NCBI GenBank assembly: GCA_905479545.1
Contig: CAJQNE010000036.1
Span: forward strand, 1 to 11,336
DNA: 11,336 bases
Origin: an uncultured Gammaproteobacteria bacterium
GTDB lineage: Bacteria; Pseudomonadota; Gammaproteobacteria; CAJQNE01
Direction of reading: 5' to 3'
A program made the translations under genes and the position numbers. The notes under the pieces were generated by a model. The model saw nothing but the letters and a program-made list of their open reading frames with translations. It was not told where the DNA came from and ran no database searches. This document shows positions 1-6,325 of this stretch, in pieces. Within the stretch, counting starts at the first letter, position 1, and the number at the start of each line of letters is the position of its first letter.

Positions 1-785
1 AGCATACCCACCAGTTCGCGGTTCAGTGCTTCATGCACCAGCACATCAGCGCCATTAGCAAATTTCGTTACGTTGTCCGACCGAATCGTGTCTCCTGAGA
101 TCACAACGCTGCGGCCTTTGTAGTCGAAACGGTAACCCACAGCAGGGGAGATAGGTGCGTGGCTGACGCTGAAAGCGGTTACTTTCACGCCGTTTTTGTT
201 TAGTACAATGACTGAATCGCCTTCAGTAGGTGTATCGAAGGGCAGTGCTTTCATTCCCGCTCCATTGCGTTGCACCGTGGCGTCGCCGTGGTGGGCGGTG
301 CGGTAGCCAACATCCAGGCTGTAAGCAGTATTAAAACCGGCCACAACTTTTTTGATACCGACAGGGCCATGAACGGACAGCGGAGTGTCGTGATGGCCAG
401 CGGCCCAACGAATGGTCGAGAGTTCGCCGATGCCGTCGATGTGGTCAGAATGGAAGTGGGTAATAAAGAGCTGATCAACCCGACCGACGGGGATACCCAT
501 TAGACCGAAGTTCTTTACGCTGCCGGAACCGGTATCAACCACCATTACCTTTTTACCTGCCACCACAATGGTGCAGGGGCCAGAACGCTTCGGGTCGGGC
601 ATTGGTGAACCGGCGCCGCAGAGGATAACGTGCAAGCCGTCTGGCAATTCATTGAGCGTTTTGCCCGCCATGCGTTCGGTGGCAAATTTTGTTATGCCCA
701 TCGTCAGCAGTTTTTCGCCGAATAGCGCGACTGAACCAACGCCAATGGCGATGAAAGTTAGTAACCCAAGCAGCGGCTTTCTCAT
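1..785 (-). CDS. Membrane-anchored MBL-fold metallohydrolase (tRNase Z-like subgroup), C-terminus beyond window
   Basis: The reading frame starts at the ATG at 783-785 and stays open to the left edge, giving about 261 residues. The end of the gene is missing. Residues 4-23 form a hydrophobic segment after a short basic N-terminus, so the enzyme is probably a signal-anchored or exported protein. The metallo-beta-lactamase metal motif is HFHSDH at residues 110-115, followed by His209 in SHAP, Asp232 in SGDT and His251 in VHEA. This set, especially GDT followed by HEA, matches the ribonuclease Z/ELAC-like branch (COG1234), which coordinates two metal ions, usually zinc. An exported location argues against tRNA processing and for a small-molecule ester or phosphodiester substrate, which is not identifiable here. 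A good Shine-Dalgarno (AAGGA) lies just before the ATG. The preceding alpha/beta hydrolase gene ends 31 bases upstream, so the two are probably co-transcribed. Family is well supported, substrate unknown. Confidence 0.88.
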   Translation of the reverse strand, partial: MRKPLLGLLTFIAIGVGSVALFGEKLLTMGITKFATERMAGKTLNELPDGLHVILCGAGSPMPDPKRSGPCTIVVAGKKVMVVDTGSGSVKNFGLMGIPVGRVDQLFITHFHSDHIDGIGELSTIRWAAGHHDTPLSVHGPVGIKKVVAGFNTAYSLDVGYRTAHHGDATVQRNGAGMKALPFDTPTEGDSVIVLNKNGVKVTAFSVSHAPISPAVGYRFDYKGRSVVISGDTIRSDNVTKFANGADVLVHEALNRELVGM

Positions 786-816
786 TACACTTCCTTAAAA
801 TTTCTTGATGCACTTA

Positions 817-1725
817 TCAAGCTGCGGGCTGACTTGGTTCAAAGCCCAGCCATGCCCGGATGTGTTCGATACACCAATCTGGTCGCTCATGAATAATCCA
901 GTGGCCACAGTCGTCACGTGTTTTGATGGCCAGGTCTGGGACGAAATGATCTAAATTCTCGATACAGCCGGGTAGCAGTGCGTGGTCTTGCAGACCCCAT
1001 AACACTAATGTTGGTACCTTTACTTGTAACGATGAGGGGTCGTAAGGCGAGGGTTTTTCAGCAGCTGCGCCTTTCTGCGTCGGTGCCTTAATCTTCATCG
1101 CCCGATACCAGTTAATCATTCCATCAGCGGCACCGGGTTGTGCATAGGCTTGCAGGAATTGCTCTCTGTCTTGTTCCGTAAGGAGGCCACTCTGGTAGCT
1201 CGGGTAAAGTGCTTTCCAGAAACCGGCATAGTTATTCTGAGAGTATTCTTCTGCAACACCGCCTTGTTGCATCCTGTTGATGTAAAGGCTGGCCTCTACC
1301 TGTTTCGGGTTATTCTGAAGTTCTCGTTGCATCACTGCCGGGTGTACACCGTTGATGATGACTAATTTCTCGAGCAGTTCGGGCCGTTTTATCGCCAGGC
1401 CCCAGGCAATGGCAGCTCCCCAGTCGTGAGCCACTAAGGTGAATTTTTCGCCGTTTGAGAAAGTAGCTGCCAGCTGTATGGCGTCCTCAATGATCAACTT
1501 GGCTTCATAGTCGGCTACTTCGGCAGGTTTTTCTGAAAGGTTATATCCTCGTTGATCGGGCGCGACACAGTGGTAGTGATCTGCAAACGCGGGTAAGAAG
1601 TCTTTCCACGCGTACCAGAATTCCGGGAAGCCGTGGAGGAAAAACATAAGTGGTTTCCCCCGATCGCCCGCCTCAGCATAGTGAAAGCGAAGACCGTTGG
1701 CGGATATATAGCGGTGGCGAATCAA
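817..1725 (-). CDS. Alpha/beta hydrolase, epoxide hydrolase-like, TTG start
   Basis: This 302-residue protein has the full alpha/beta-hydrolase signature of the epoxide hydrolase group. The oxyanion-hole motif HGFP is at residues 31-34. The nucleophile elbow is HDWG with Asp101 as nucleophile. The acid is probably Asp247 in WGLQD, and the catalytic His275 lies in CGHW. The cap domain carries NWYR at 205-208, where Tyr207 matches the epoxide-activating tyrosine; Tyr148 may be the second. An Asp nucleophile excludes a simple esterase. The paired lid tyrosine favours epoxide hydrolase over haloalkane dehalogenase. There is no signal peptide, so it is probably cytoplasmic. The first codon is TTG: an AGGAG lies 8 bases upstream, and no ATG occurs in frame between it and the upstream stop. 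It sits between the DUF3604 gene (109-base gap) and the MBL-fold gene (31-base gap). Substrate not determinable. Confidence 0.9.
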   Translation of the reverse strand: MIRHRYISANGLRFHYAEAGDRGKPLMFFLHGFPEFWYAWKDFLPAFADHYHCVAPDQRGYNLSEKPAEVADYEAKLIIEDAIQLAATFSNGEKFTLVAHDWGAAIAWGLAIKRPELLEKLVIINGVHPAVMQRELQNNPKQVEASLYINRMQQGGVAEEYSQNNYAGFWKALYPSYQSGLLTEQDREQFLQAYAQPGAADGMINWYRAMKIKAPTQKGAAAEKPSPYDPSSLQVKVPTLVLWGLQDHALLPGCIENLDHFVPDLAIKTRDDCGHWIIHERPDWCIEHIRAWLGFEPSQPAA

Positions 1726-1733
1726 GTGTGGAA

Positions 1734-1738
1734 CTCCT
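1734..1738 (-). promoter_or_regulatory. Shine-Dalgarno AGGAG that fixes the TTG start of the epoxide hydrolase-like gene
   Basis: On the minus strand the core AGGAG is followed by 8 bases and then TTG at 1723-1725. Upstream of that TTG the frame contains no ATG or GTG before an in-frame TAA. The next downstream starts would cut into the conserved first strand of the hydrolase fold. The site therefore decides the start codon. Confidence 0.7.
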
Positions 1739-1763
1739 GTTTCTCCGTGGCGGCAGAGCTGTT

Positions 1764-1788
1764 AAAAATACGCTGGCTATAGAAGCCA
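1764..1788 (-). terminator. Weak candidate intrinsic terminator after the DUF3604 gene
   Basis: Read on the minus strand, a 5-bp perfect stem (TGGCT and AGCCA, at 1784-1788 and 1774-1778) encloses a 5-base loop. Five T residues follow after a 5-base gap (1764-1768). It lies in the 109-base space between the DUF3604 gene and the epoxide hydrolase-like gene. The stem is short and the T-run is displaced, so it could at best attenuate read-through. No other terminator-like structure was seen in this gap. Confidence 0.25.
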
Positions 1789-1834
1789 TGAGATAGCATG
1801 ACTGGTGAGGTTAGGCAGTCCAGATGTATTCGGA

Positions 1835-4324
1835 TCAAAGCTTCTGTACCTCGTACCAAATCGGCGAAGCCCAGGCCCGTTCTTCGATCGGTGTGAAACG
1901 TTTTTCACCGCTGAACACGCCGTTAGTTTCGGTAATTTCGCAGCAGCCTTCATATCCTTGCTGGCCGGAGCTTGCTGGGAATACTCCGTTGCTCGGGTCG
2001 AGGTCGCCGCAGTTGACGGTTATAGAATTACCGTTAGCGTCTTCGGCATTCACATTGCAAAGGTAATCAGACCAGCGACAGGACGGTACTTCAATGCCGC
2101 GGGCGTACCACATGGCGTCTTTGTCGGCGTTAAAATCGGGATCGCGCCAGGTAGTGCACAGTGTGGCCGGGTGGTTATCGACTGCCACGGCGCAAGTTTC
2201 TGACGACGGTGGGTTCACCGGGCTGCTGGTAGCGGCGATGCTCGAATACACCCGGTTTTTCGCAGCTTCTGTGTCATCAATATAGGCTTTAATCATGTCA
2301 AGCTGTTGTAGTGGGTTGCCGTCGGGGTCCTGAATGACATAGGCGGCGAAATAGGGTGCGCCCGCACCGCTTGGCTGCGGTGGTAAGTCGCTACCCATAG
2401 CCACGCCATTGCTAACAACCTGGCCCGCGATAAGATCTCGGCCTGACGCGAGTTGATCGCAAATATCGTTCGGTAGCGGGTCCCAGGACGCCACTGTGCG
2501 GATACGAATGCGTGGGCCGGAAGTACCAAAGCTCTCGCCGCTGTGCAGACCATCCCAGATTGCGTCGCGGGTGTTTTCTTCCACCCAAAGCCCGGCTACG
2601 CCGCCGGGGTTTAGCGGTCGGGCGAAATCGAGGAAGTTACGATTGGTGCAATTATTCGGGTCGTTGGGGTCTTCGCCGTCGGCAAGGTTGTCGCAGTTCC
2701 ATAAGCCAAGCAATTCGCGTGGGTCGTCATCCAGTACGCCGCCGTGGCCGATAAAGTTGTTTTCCTTGGCGTTACCGGAGTCGCCATTGTGGGTGTCGAG
2801 TGCGGCGGTAATATTCAGCCGATAGGGATTTATGCCCAGCGTTTGTTTGATGAGTAGTCCCTCCGACATCGCGTTGCGGTAATAGTCCAACGGCGCGATG
2901 CAGTTGTTGGCACTGTCGCCGCCTGCTGCTGTACGTGAGCTACCGTCCGGACCGCCAAACGAACACAGTTCTGCAACTCCGGTGTTGGTCGTGCCCAGAT
3001 TGCAGAATGCCGGATCGGTTGCCGGGTCGCCGGTACAAAACACAGCACAGGGGCCGGTATCTGTGCCGTCGCCCCGGCAGGCGGTTTTATCGATTTCGAA
3101 GTTGCACTTGGGGTCGAAGCCTTCGTCGTTGGCGTCATAACTGCCTTCGACGCCAATAGCACATTCCGACTGGCCTTTGTGCTGGGTCATTTCGAAGTTG
3201 CGGTCGTAGCTCCGGCGTAGCTCAGCATCCGCTACCGTCATGGGCGCGTAGATGCCAGATCCGGCCGGAATGGTAATGCCGCCCGGGCCAACAGTGGGCC
3301 CGCCGCTAACGGTTTTGCGGCCTAGTGGTACGCCGGTTAGGTCGCCAATGACAGTGAGGCCTGCATCTTCGCCTGCGGCGAGAAAAAAGCGACCATCACT
3401 GCGGTTGGGGTTGTGGGCGATGGTTAATGCTTCACAGCCAATGGCCGCATTGCAGTCCTGTTGCAGACGGTCGAACAGGAACCAGTCGTCGTTGCCGTTT
3501 TCCGGGTTGCTGGCAGTGGTTGGCAGCACGGCCGGAATCACGTTTGCCGGTACTTCAGCGGCTGCGCCTTTAAAAATAACGTTGCGATGTAGCATCTGCC
3601 CCAGCTCGTTTGAGGTGTATTCATAACCGTGCAGAGCGGTGTAGGCGCAGGGCTCGTTTTCCTCGTCAACAATGGTCTTGGTGCGGTTCCAGGCCTCCAG
3701 GGTGCTGGGCGAATTGGCCAGTAGCGCCTGGATAGCCTGAGTTTGGAACGGCACGTCGCCGGCAGCAATGGCAATAATATTGTCACGAATGCCTTGTCCT
3801 ATTTGCTGGTCGCATTGCTGCTGGCTGGCATTAGGCGGGTTATTCGGATCCTCATCGCCAGCATTGCAGATTGTGCTGAAACCGCCGAGGAATTCGGCGT
3901 GATCGGTTACCGCGTTGAAATCCAAAGGTTGCGACAACGTCTCCTCGCGACCGAGTGTGAAGATTTCCTGGCTGCCCTTGGCCGGAAACGGTGCGGGTTC
4001 TGCGCCTTTGGCAAAACGGTGAGCGGTACGCGGGTTTGACAGCGCGTTAAAGAAATAGGCGTCAATGGAGAATGACGTGTGGGTGTGATGGTCGCCGAAA
4101 TAAACGTTCTTAAAGCCTTCGCGGAAATCACTGCAGCGACCGTTGGGAGTGGGGGTTGCAGGGCCATCGCCAGGGCCGTCACCCGGGCCATTATTCGGGT
4201 TGCCGTTATTTACGCCGTTATCGCCGAGGCCGGGTGATTGTGTACCGCCACCGCCGCAGGCGGTTAGCGTTAGTAGGAATAAGCCCAGAACTTGGCTGGC
4301 CACGGCGTTCTGTTGAATTTTCAT
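1835..4324 (-). CDS. DUF3604 domain lipoprotein, cysteine-rich, PHP-like metal site
   Basis: An 829-residue lipoprotein. The hydrophobic N-terminus ends in a lipobox (LTAC) with Cys23 as the lipid-bearing residue. A low-complexity Gly/Asn/Pro/Asp linker (about 24-62), including an imperfect GPGD tandem, tethers the catalytic part. That part opens with YFGDHHTHTS (75-84), giving the His80-x-His82 pair, and continues with AVTDHAEFLG (138-147, Asp141 and His142). This is the N-terminal signature of DUF3604 proteins, which resemble PHP-type metal-dependent hydrolases. The protein holds 24 further cysteines, mostly in Asp/Asn/Pro-rich loops, consistent with a disulfide-stabilised, possibly calcium-binding, periplasmic or surface protein. 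The start has an AGGAG 8 bases upstream. It follows the HupE-like gene by a 98-base AT-rich gap, so it may be in the same operon or have its own promoter. Reaction and substrate are unknown. Confidence 0.9.
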   Translation of the reverse strand: MKIQQNAVASQVLGLFLLTLTACGGGGTQSPGLGDNGVNNGNPNNGPGDGPGDGPATPTPNGRCSDFREGFKNVYFGDHHTHTSFSIDAYFFNALSNPRTAHRFAKGAEPAPFPAKGSQEIFTLGREETLSQPLDFNAVTDHAEFLGGFSTICNAGDEDPNNPPNASQQQCDQQIGQGIRDNIIAIAAGDVPFQTQAIQALLANSPSTLEAWNRTKTIVDEENEPCAYTALHGYEYTSNELGQMLHRNVIFKGAAAEVPANVIPAVLPTTASNPENGNDDWFLFDRLQQDCNAAIGCEALTIAHNPNRSDGRFFLAAGEDAGLTVIGDLTGVPLGRKTVSGGPTVGPGGITIPAGSGIYAPMTVADAELRRSYDRNFEMTQHKGQSECAIGVEGSYDANDEGFDPKCNFEIDKTACRGDGTDTGPCAVFCTGDPATDPAFCNLGTTNTGVAELCSFGGPDGSSRTAAGGDSANNCIAPLDYYRNAMSEGLLIKQTLGINPYRLNITAALDTHNGDSGNAKENNFIGHGGVLDDDPRELLGLWNCDNLADGEDPNDPNNCTNRNFLDFARPLNPGGVAGLWVEENTRDAIWDGLHSGESFGTSGPRIRIRTVASWDPLPNDICDQLASGRDLIAGQVVSNGVAMGSDLPPQPSGAGAPYFAAYVIQDPDGNPLQQLDMIKAYIDDTEAAKNRVYSSIAATSSPVNPPSSETCAVAVDNHPATLCTTWRDPDFNADKDAMWYARGIEVPSCRWSDYLCNVNAEDANGNSITVNCGDLDPSNGVFPASSGQQGYEGCCEITETNGVFSGEKRFTPIEERAWASPIWYEVQKL
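4160..4195 (-). repeat. Imperfect tandem repeat encoding the GPGD linker
   Basis: Three copies of a roughly 12-base unit beginning GGGCC on the plus strand encode the consecutive Gly-Pro-Gly-Asp steps in the linker of the DUF3604 lipoprotein. The copies differ at several bases, so the tract is not a perfect slippage repeat, but linker length could vary between strains. Confidence 0.5.
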
Positions 4325-4422
4325 CTCGTGTTCTCCTGCTGTTCGCTAGGTTTTACCGTTGTTCATAGTTGGTGTTTTTATTATGTTGTTTTAGTTATTT
4401 TGAATTAGGTCGCTCTGTAGGT
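4325..4422 (-). promoter_or_regulatory. AT-rich 98-base leader between the HupE-like and DUF3604 genes
   Basis: This gap is much richer in A and T than the flanking genes. On the minus strand it contains A-rich tracts and a CATAAT hexamer that could be a -10 element, but no convincing -35 at 16-18 bases was found. An AGGAG at 4333-4337 serves the DUF3604 start. No hairpin with a T-run follows the HupE-like stop, so read-through is possible. Its composition suggests a separate promoter for the lipoprotein gene, but this is not demonstrated. Confidence 0.35.
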
Positions 4423-5475
4423 TTATCCGCTCTGAATCATCGGTATTCCCCGTTCCAGCATCCAGAAAAATGCGAGCCCGCCAATGGAGTGAACCAGCAG
4501 CGCTTGAACGTAGGGTATTAGCCGGGGTTTTGAAGCCCATCGCGATAGACCGTAAAAAACGATTAGCACCGCTGCAACAAACAGGAGTTGGCCTAATTCC
4601 ACGCCTAAATTAAATAACAGCAACGCCCAAACAGCGGCATCCTGCGGCACACCTATTTCGGCAAGTGCACCTGCAAAGCCAAAGCCATGCAACAGGCCAA
4701 AACCGAAAGCCACTAACCACGGTTTGCTGGCGGTAAAGGTTGGTGGTAGGCCTTGTCGCTGGCGCTGGGGGTAGCGATAAATTTCAGTGGCGAGCAGTAG
4801 AATGGAGAGCGCGATGACTATTTCTACCGGAGTTGATGGCAGTGTAATGCCAGCCAGAATGGCCAGTGCTAGCGTGACACTGTGGGCGATGGTAAATGCA
4901 GTGATTGTGCCAAGCAGCGTGCGCCAGCCGCTTCCGGTTTGCCGCAGTAATAACAGCAGCCCCAGCACAAACAGCAGGTGATCCGGCCCCAGCAAAATAT
5001 GCTCAACACCAATACCGAAGTAGGGTGTGAGTTGGGCCGGGCCTTGGCGAGTTTCGCTGTTTAGCGCGATGCTGATGCTGTTGCGGCTAAGCCCGTGACG
5101 CGAGGTTTCGCCATTGGCAAAACGTACTTCCACAAAGGCATCCGGTGTGGTGGCGTCGAGGCCGCGTAAGGCAAGGCCGCGGTCTAGCAAACCACCTTTG
5201 CAGAAAACGGTATAGCGACGCAGCACGGCATCGTCTATACGCTCGGCGATGGATTGGCCCTGTATTTCGCAGGGCGGCAAAAACTCCGTGGTAACGGCGG
5301 CGGGGCGGCCTTCGTTGTTAATGGAGCTTTTCAGGTCAAGCACTACGGCATTGCCACCATTGGCAGCAGGCTGCTCGGTAACGGTTAGCAATACACTGCG
5401 CATTTTATGTGCTTGCGCGGGAGCTGCCAGCAGCAGCCACAGTAGCAGGAATGGGCCTAGCCGATTAGCGTGCAT
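4423..5475 (-). CDS. HupE/UreJ-family membrane protein with N-terminal periplasmic domain
   Basis: A 350-residue protein with a Sec signal peptide (hydrophobic 8-20, AQA cleavage motif 20-22). An extracytoplasmic domain of about 125 residues follows, with two cysteines (Cys70, Cys92) that could pair. Then come about six membrane segments from residue 153 onward. The membrane part carries polar residues in conserved places: His159 with GPDH (163-166), His198, Glu231, HGFGFAG (263-269) and NLGVELGQ (289-296). These match the second HupE/UreJ group (PF13795). Classical HupE/UreJ proteins are nickel or cobalt permeases, so metal transport or metal delivery is the likeliest role, with the metal unknown. 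The start overlaps the end of the prolyl isomerase gene by 11 bases and has no clear Shine-Dalgarno, so translation is probably coupled. No hydrogenase or urease gene is nearby, so nickel supply to those enzymes is not indicated by context. Confidence 0.87.
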   Translation of the reverse strand: MHANRLGPFLLLWLLLAAPAQAHKMRSVLLTVTEQPAANGGNAVVLDLKSSINNEGRPAAVTTEFLPPCEIQGQSIAERIDDAVLRRYTVFCKGGLLDRGLALRGLDATTPDAFVEVRFANGETSRHGLSRNSISIALNSETRQGPAQLTPYFGIGVEHILLGPDHLLFVLGLLLLLRQTGSGWRTLLGTITAFTIAHSVTLALAILAGITLPSTPVEIVIALSILLLATEIYRYPQRQRQGLPPTFTASKPWLVAFGFGLLHGFGFAGALAEIGVPQDAAVWALLLFNLGVELGQLLFVAAVLIVFYGLSRWASKPRLIPYVQALLVHSIGGLAFFWMLERGIPMIQSG

Positions 5476-6325
5476 CAGCTAGCTTGGCTTCAGGGGTGCT
5501 GACAATTTCAATGCTGTACTGCTTACGCAGGGAGTCGAGTGTTTTTCGGCGGGCTATTTCTTCTTGTTGCAGACGATAGTCCAACGCGACTTTTTCCCGC
5601 ATCGAACTCAATTCTGGCGGCTGGGCAGCGGTGCGTTTGGTGATTCGCAGCAGGTGCATCCCAAGCCCGGATTCTATTGGCCCGAGCCAGTTGTTATCGG
5701 CTGGCAGCTCAGTGACTTGGTCAACAAAGCGTTTGCCAAAATGCTTTCGCAGCAGCGTGTTATCGGCGTTAAGAATCGTTTGGCCCAACGGGAAGCTATC
5801 GCCTTTGCCTTTGTAGCTTTCGGGCGCTGTTTGCAGTTGTTGGAGTAATTGCGCGGCTTGTTGGTTAAGGCTGGATGGGCCTCTGGCCAGAAATACCTGC
5901 TGCAAACTGAGTTTGGCCGGTTGCTGGTATTTTTCAGGCTGGCTTTCCATAAATGCCTGTAGCTGGGCATCCGTTGCGGGTGGCAGCGGGGTGGCGCCTT
6001 CAATAACAAAGTTCATCTTTTGAATCAGCTGGCGACGGACAATGCTGTCGTTCTGGTGCAGGCCGTGCAGCATTGCTTGACGGTAAAGCACTTCTTCGTC
6101 CACCCATTGTTCGACCGCGGCGTCTACTTCCTGCTGCTGTGGCAGGCGACCGTTGCCGCTACGGAATTGTTTTTTCCAGCTCTCGATTCGCTCAGCATCA
6201 ATGCTGATGGTGTCGGTGGTGGTTTGCTGGGCAGGTTGAAGCCAGGTATTGAGTGCAAATATGCCGATGCCAATAATCGCAAAGCTCAGCAAGGGCTCAT
6301 GGCGCAGTCGCTCAATGAGTTTCAT
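5465..6325 (-). CDS. Membrane-anchored parvulin-type peptidyl-prolyl cis-trans isomerase
   Basis: A 286-residue protein with one N-terminal membrane segment (about 12-27) after a basic start, placing the rest in the periplasm. Residues 40-130 are helical and glutamine-rich, like the chaperone region of SurA/PpiD-type foldases. Residues 137-228 resemble a parvulin domain: it begins KLSLQQVFLA and ends with the strand pattern GPIESGLGMHLLRI, in which the Gly and His are typical of the family. The likely job is folding of exported proteins. It is sandwiched between the sulfatase gene (14-base overlap upstream) and the HupE-like gene (11-base overlap downstream), which suggests a dedicated foldase for one of these or for the nearby cysteine-rich lipoprotein. 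An AAGG 5 bases before the ATG gives an independent ribosome site. Catalytic activity is uncertain because the domain is divergent; a pure chaperone role is the alternative. Confidence 0.85.
   Translation of the reverse strand: MKLIERLRHEPLLSFAIIGIGIFALNTWLQPAQQTTTDTISIDAERIESWKKQFRSGNGRLPQQQEVDAAVEQWVDEEVLYRQAMLHGLHQNDSIVRRQLIQKMNFVIEGATPLPPATDAQLQAFMESQPEKYQQPAKLSLQQVFLARGPSSLNQQAAQLLQQLQTAPESYKGKGDSFPLGQTILNADNTLLRKHFGKRFVDQVTELPADNNWLGPIESGLGMHLLRITKRTAAQPPELSSMREKVALDYRLQQEEIARRKTLDSLRKQYSIEIVSTPEAKLADAR

Noticed and set aside
817..1725. Haloalkane dehalogenase as the function of the alpha/beta hydrolase
   Set aside because: The cap carries the NWYR tyrosine motif of epoxide hydrolases. 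The Trp after the nucleophile Asp101 is shared by both groups and does not decide.
1805..2203. A 132-codon open frame on the plus strand inside the DUF3604 gene
   Set aside because: It lies antisense to a well-supported coding gene, has no recognisable domain and no good ribosome site, so it is best read as a shadow frame.
4346..4366. A six-codon reading frame (ATG to TAG) in the leader of the DUF3604 gene, suggestive of an attenuator peptide
   Set aside because: It has no Shine-Dalgarno, no run of regulatory codons and no alternative hairpins nearby, so it is probably chance.
4423..5475. Nickel supply to hydrogenase or urease by the HupE-like protein
   Set aside because: No hydrogenase or urease gene is visible in the window; the neighbours are a foldase, a sulfatase and a DUF3604 lipoprotein.
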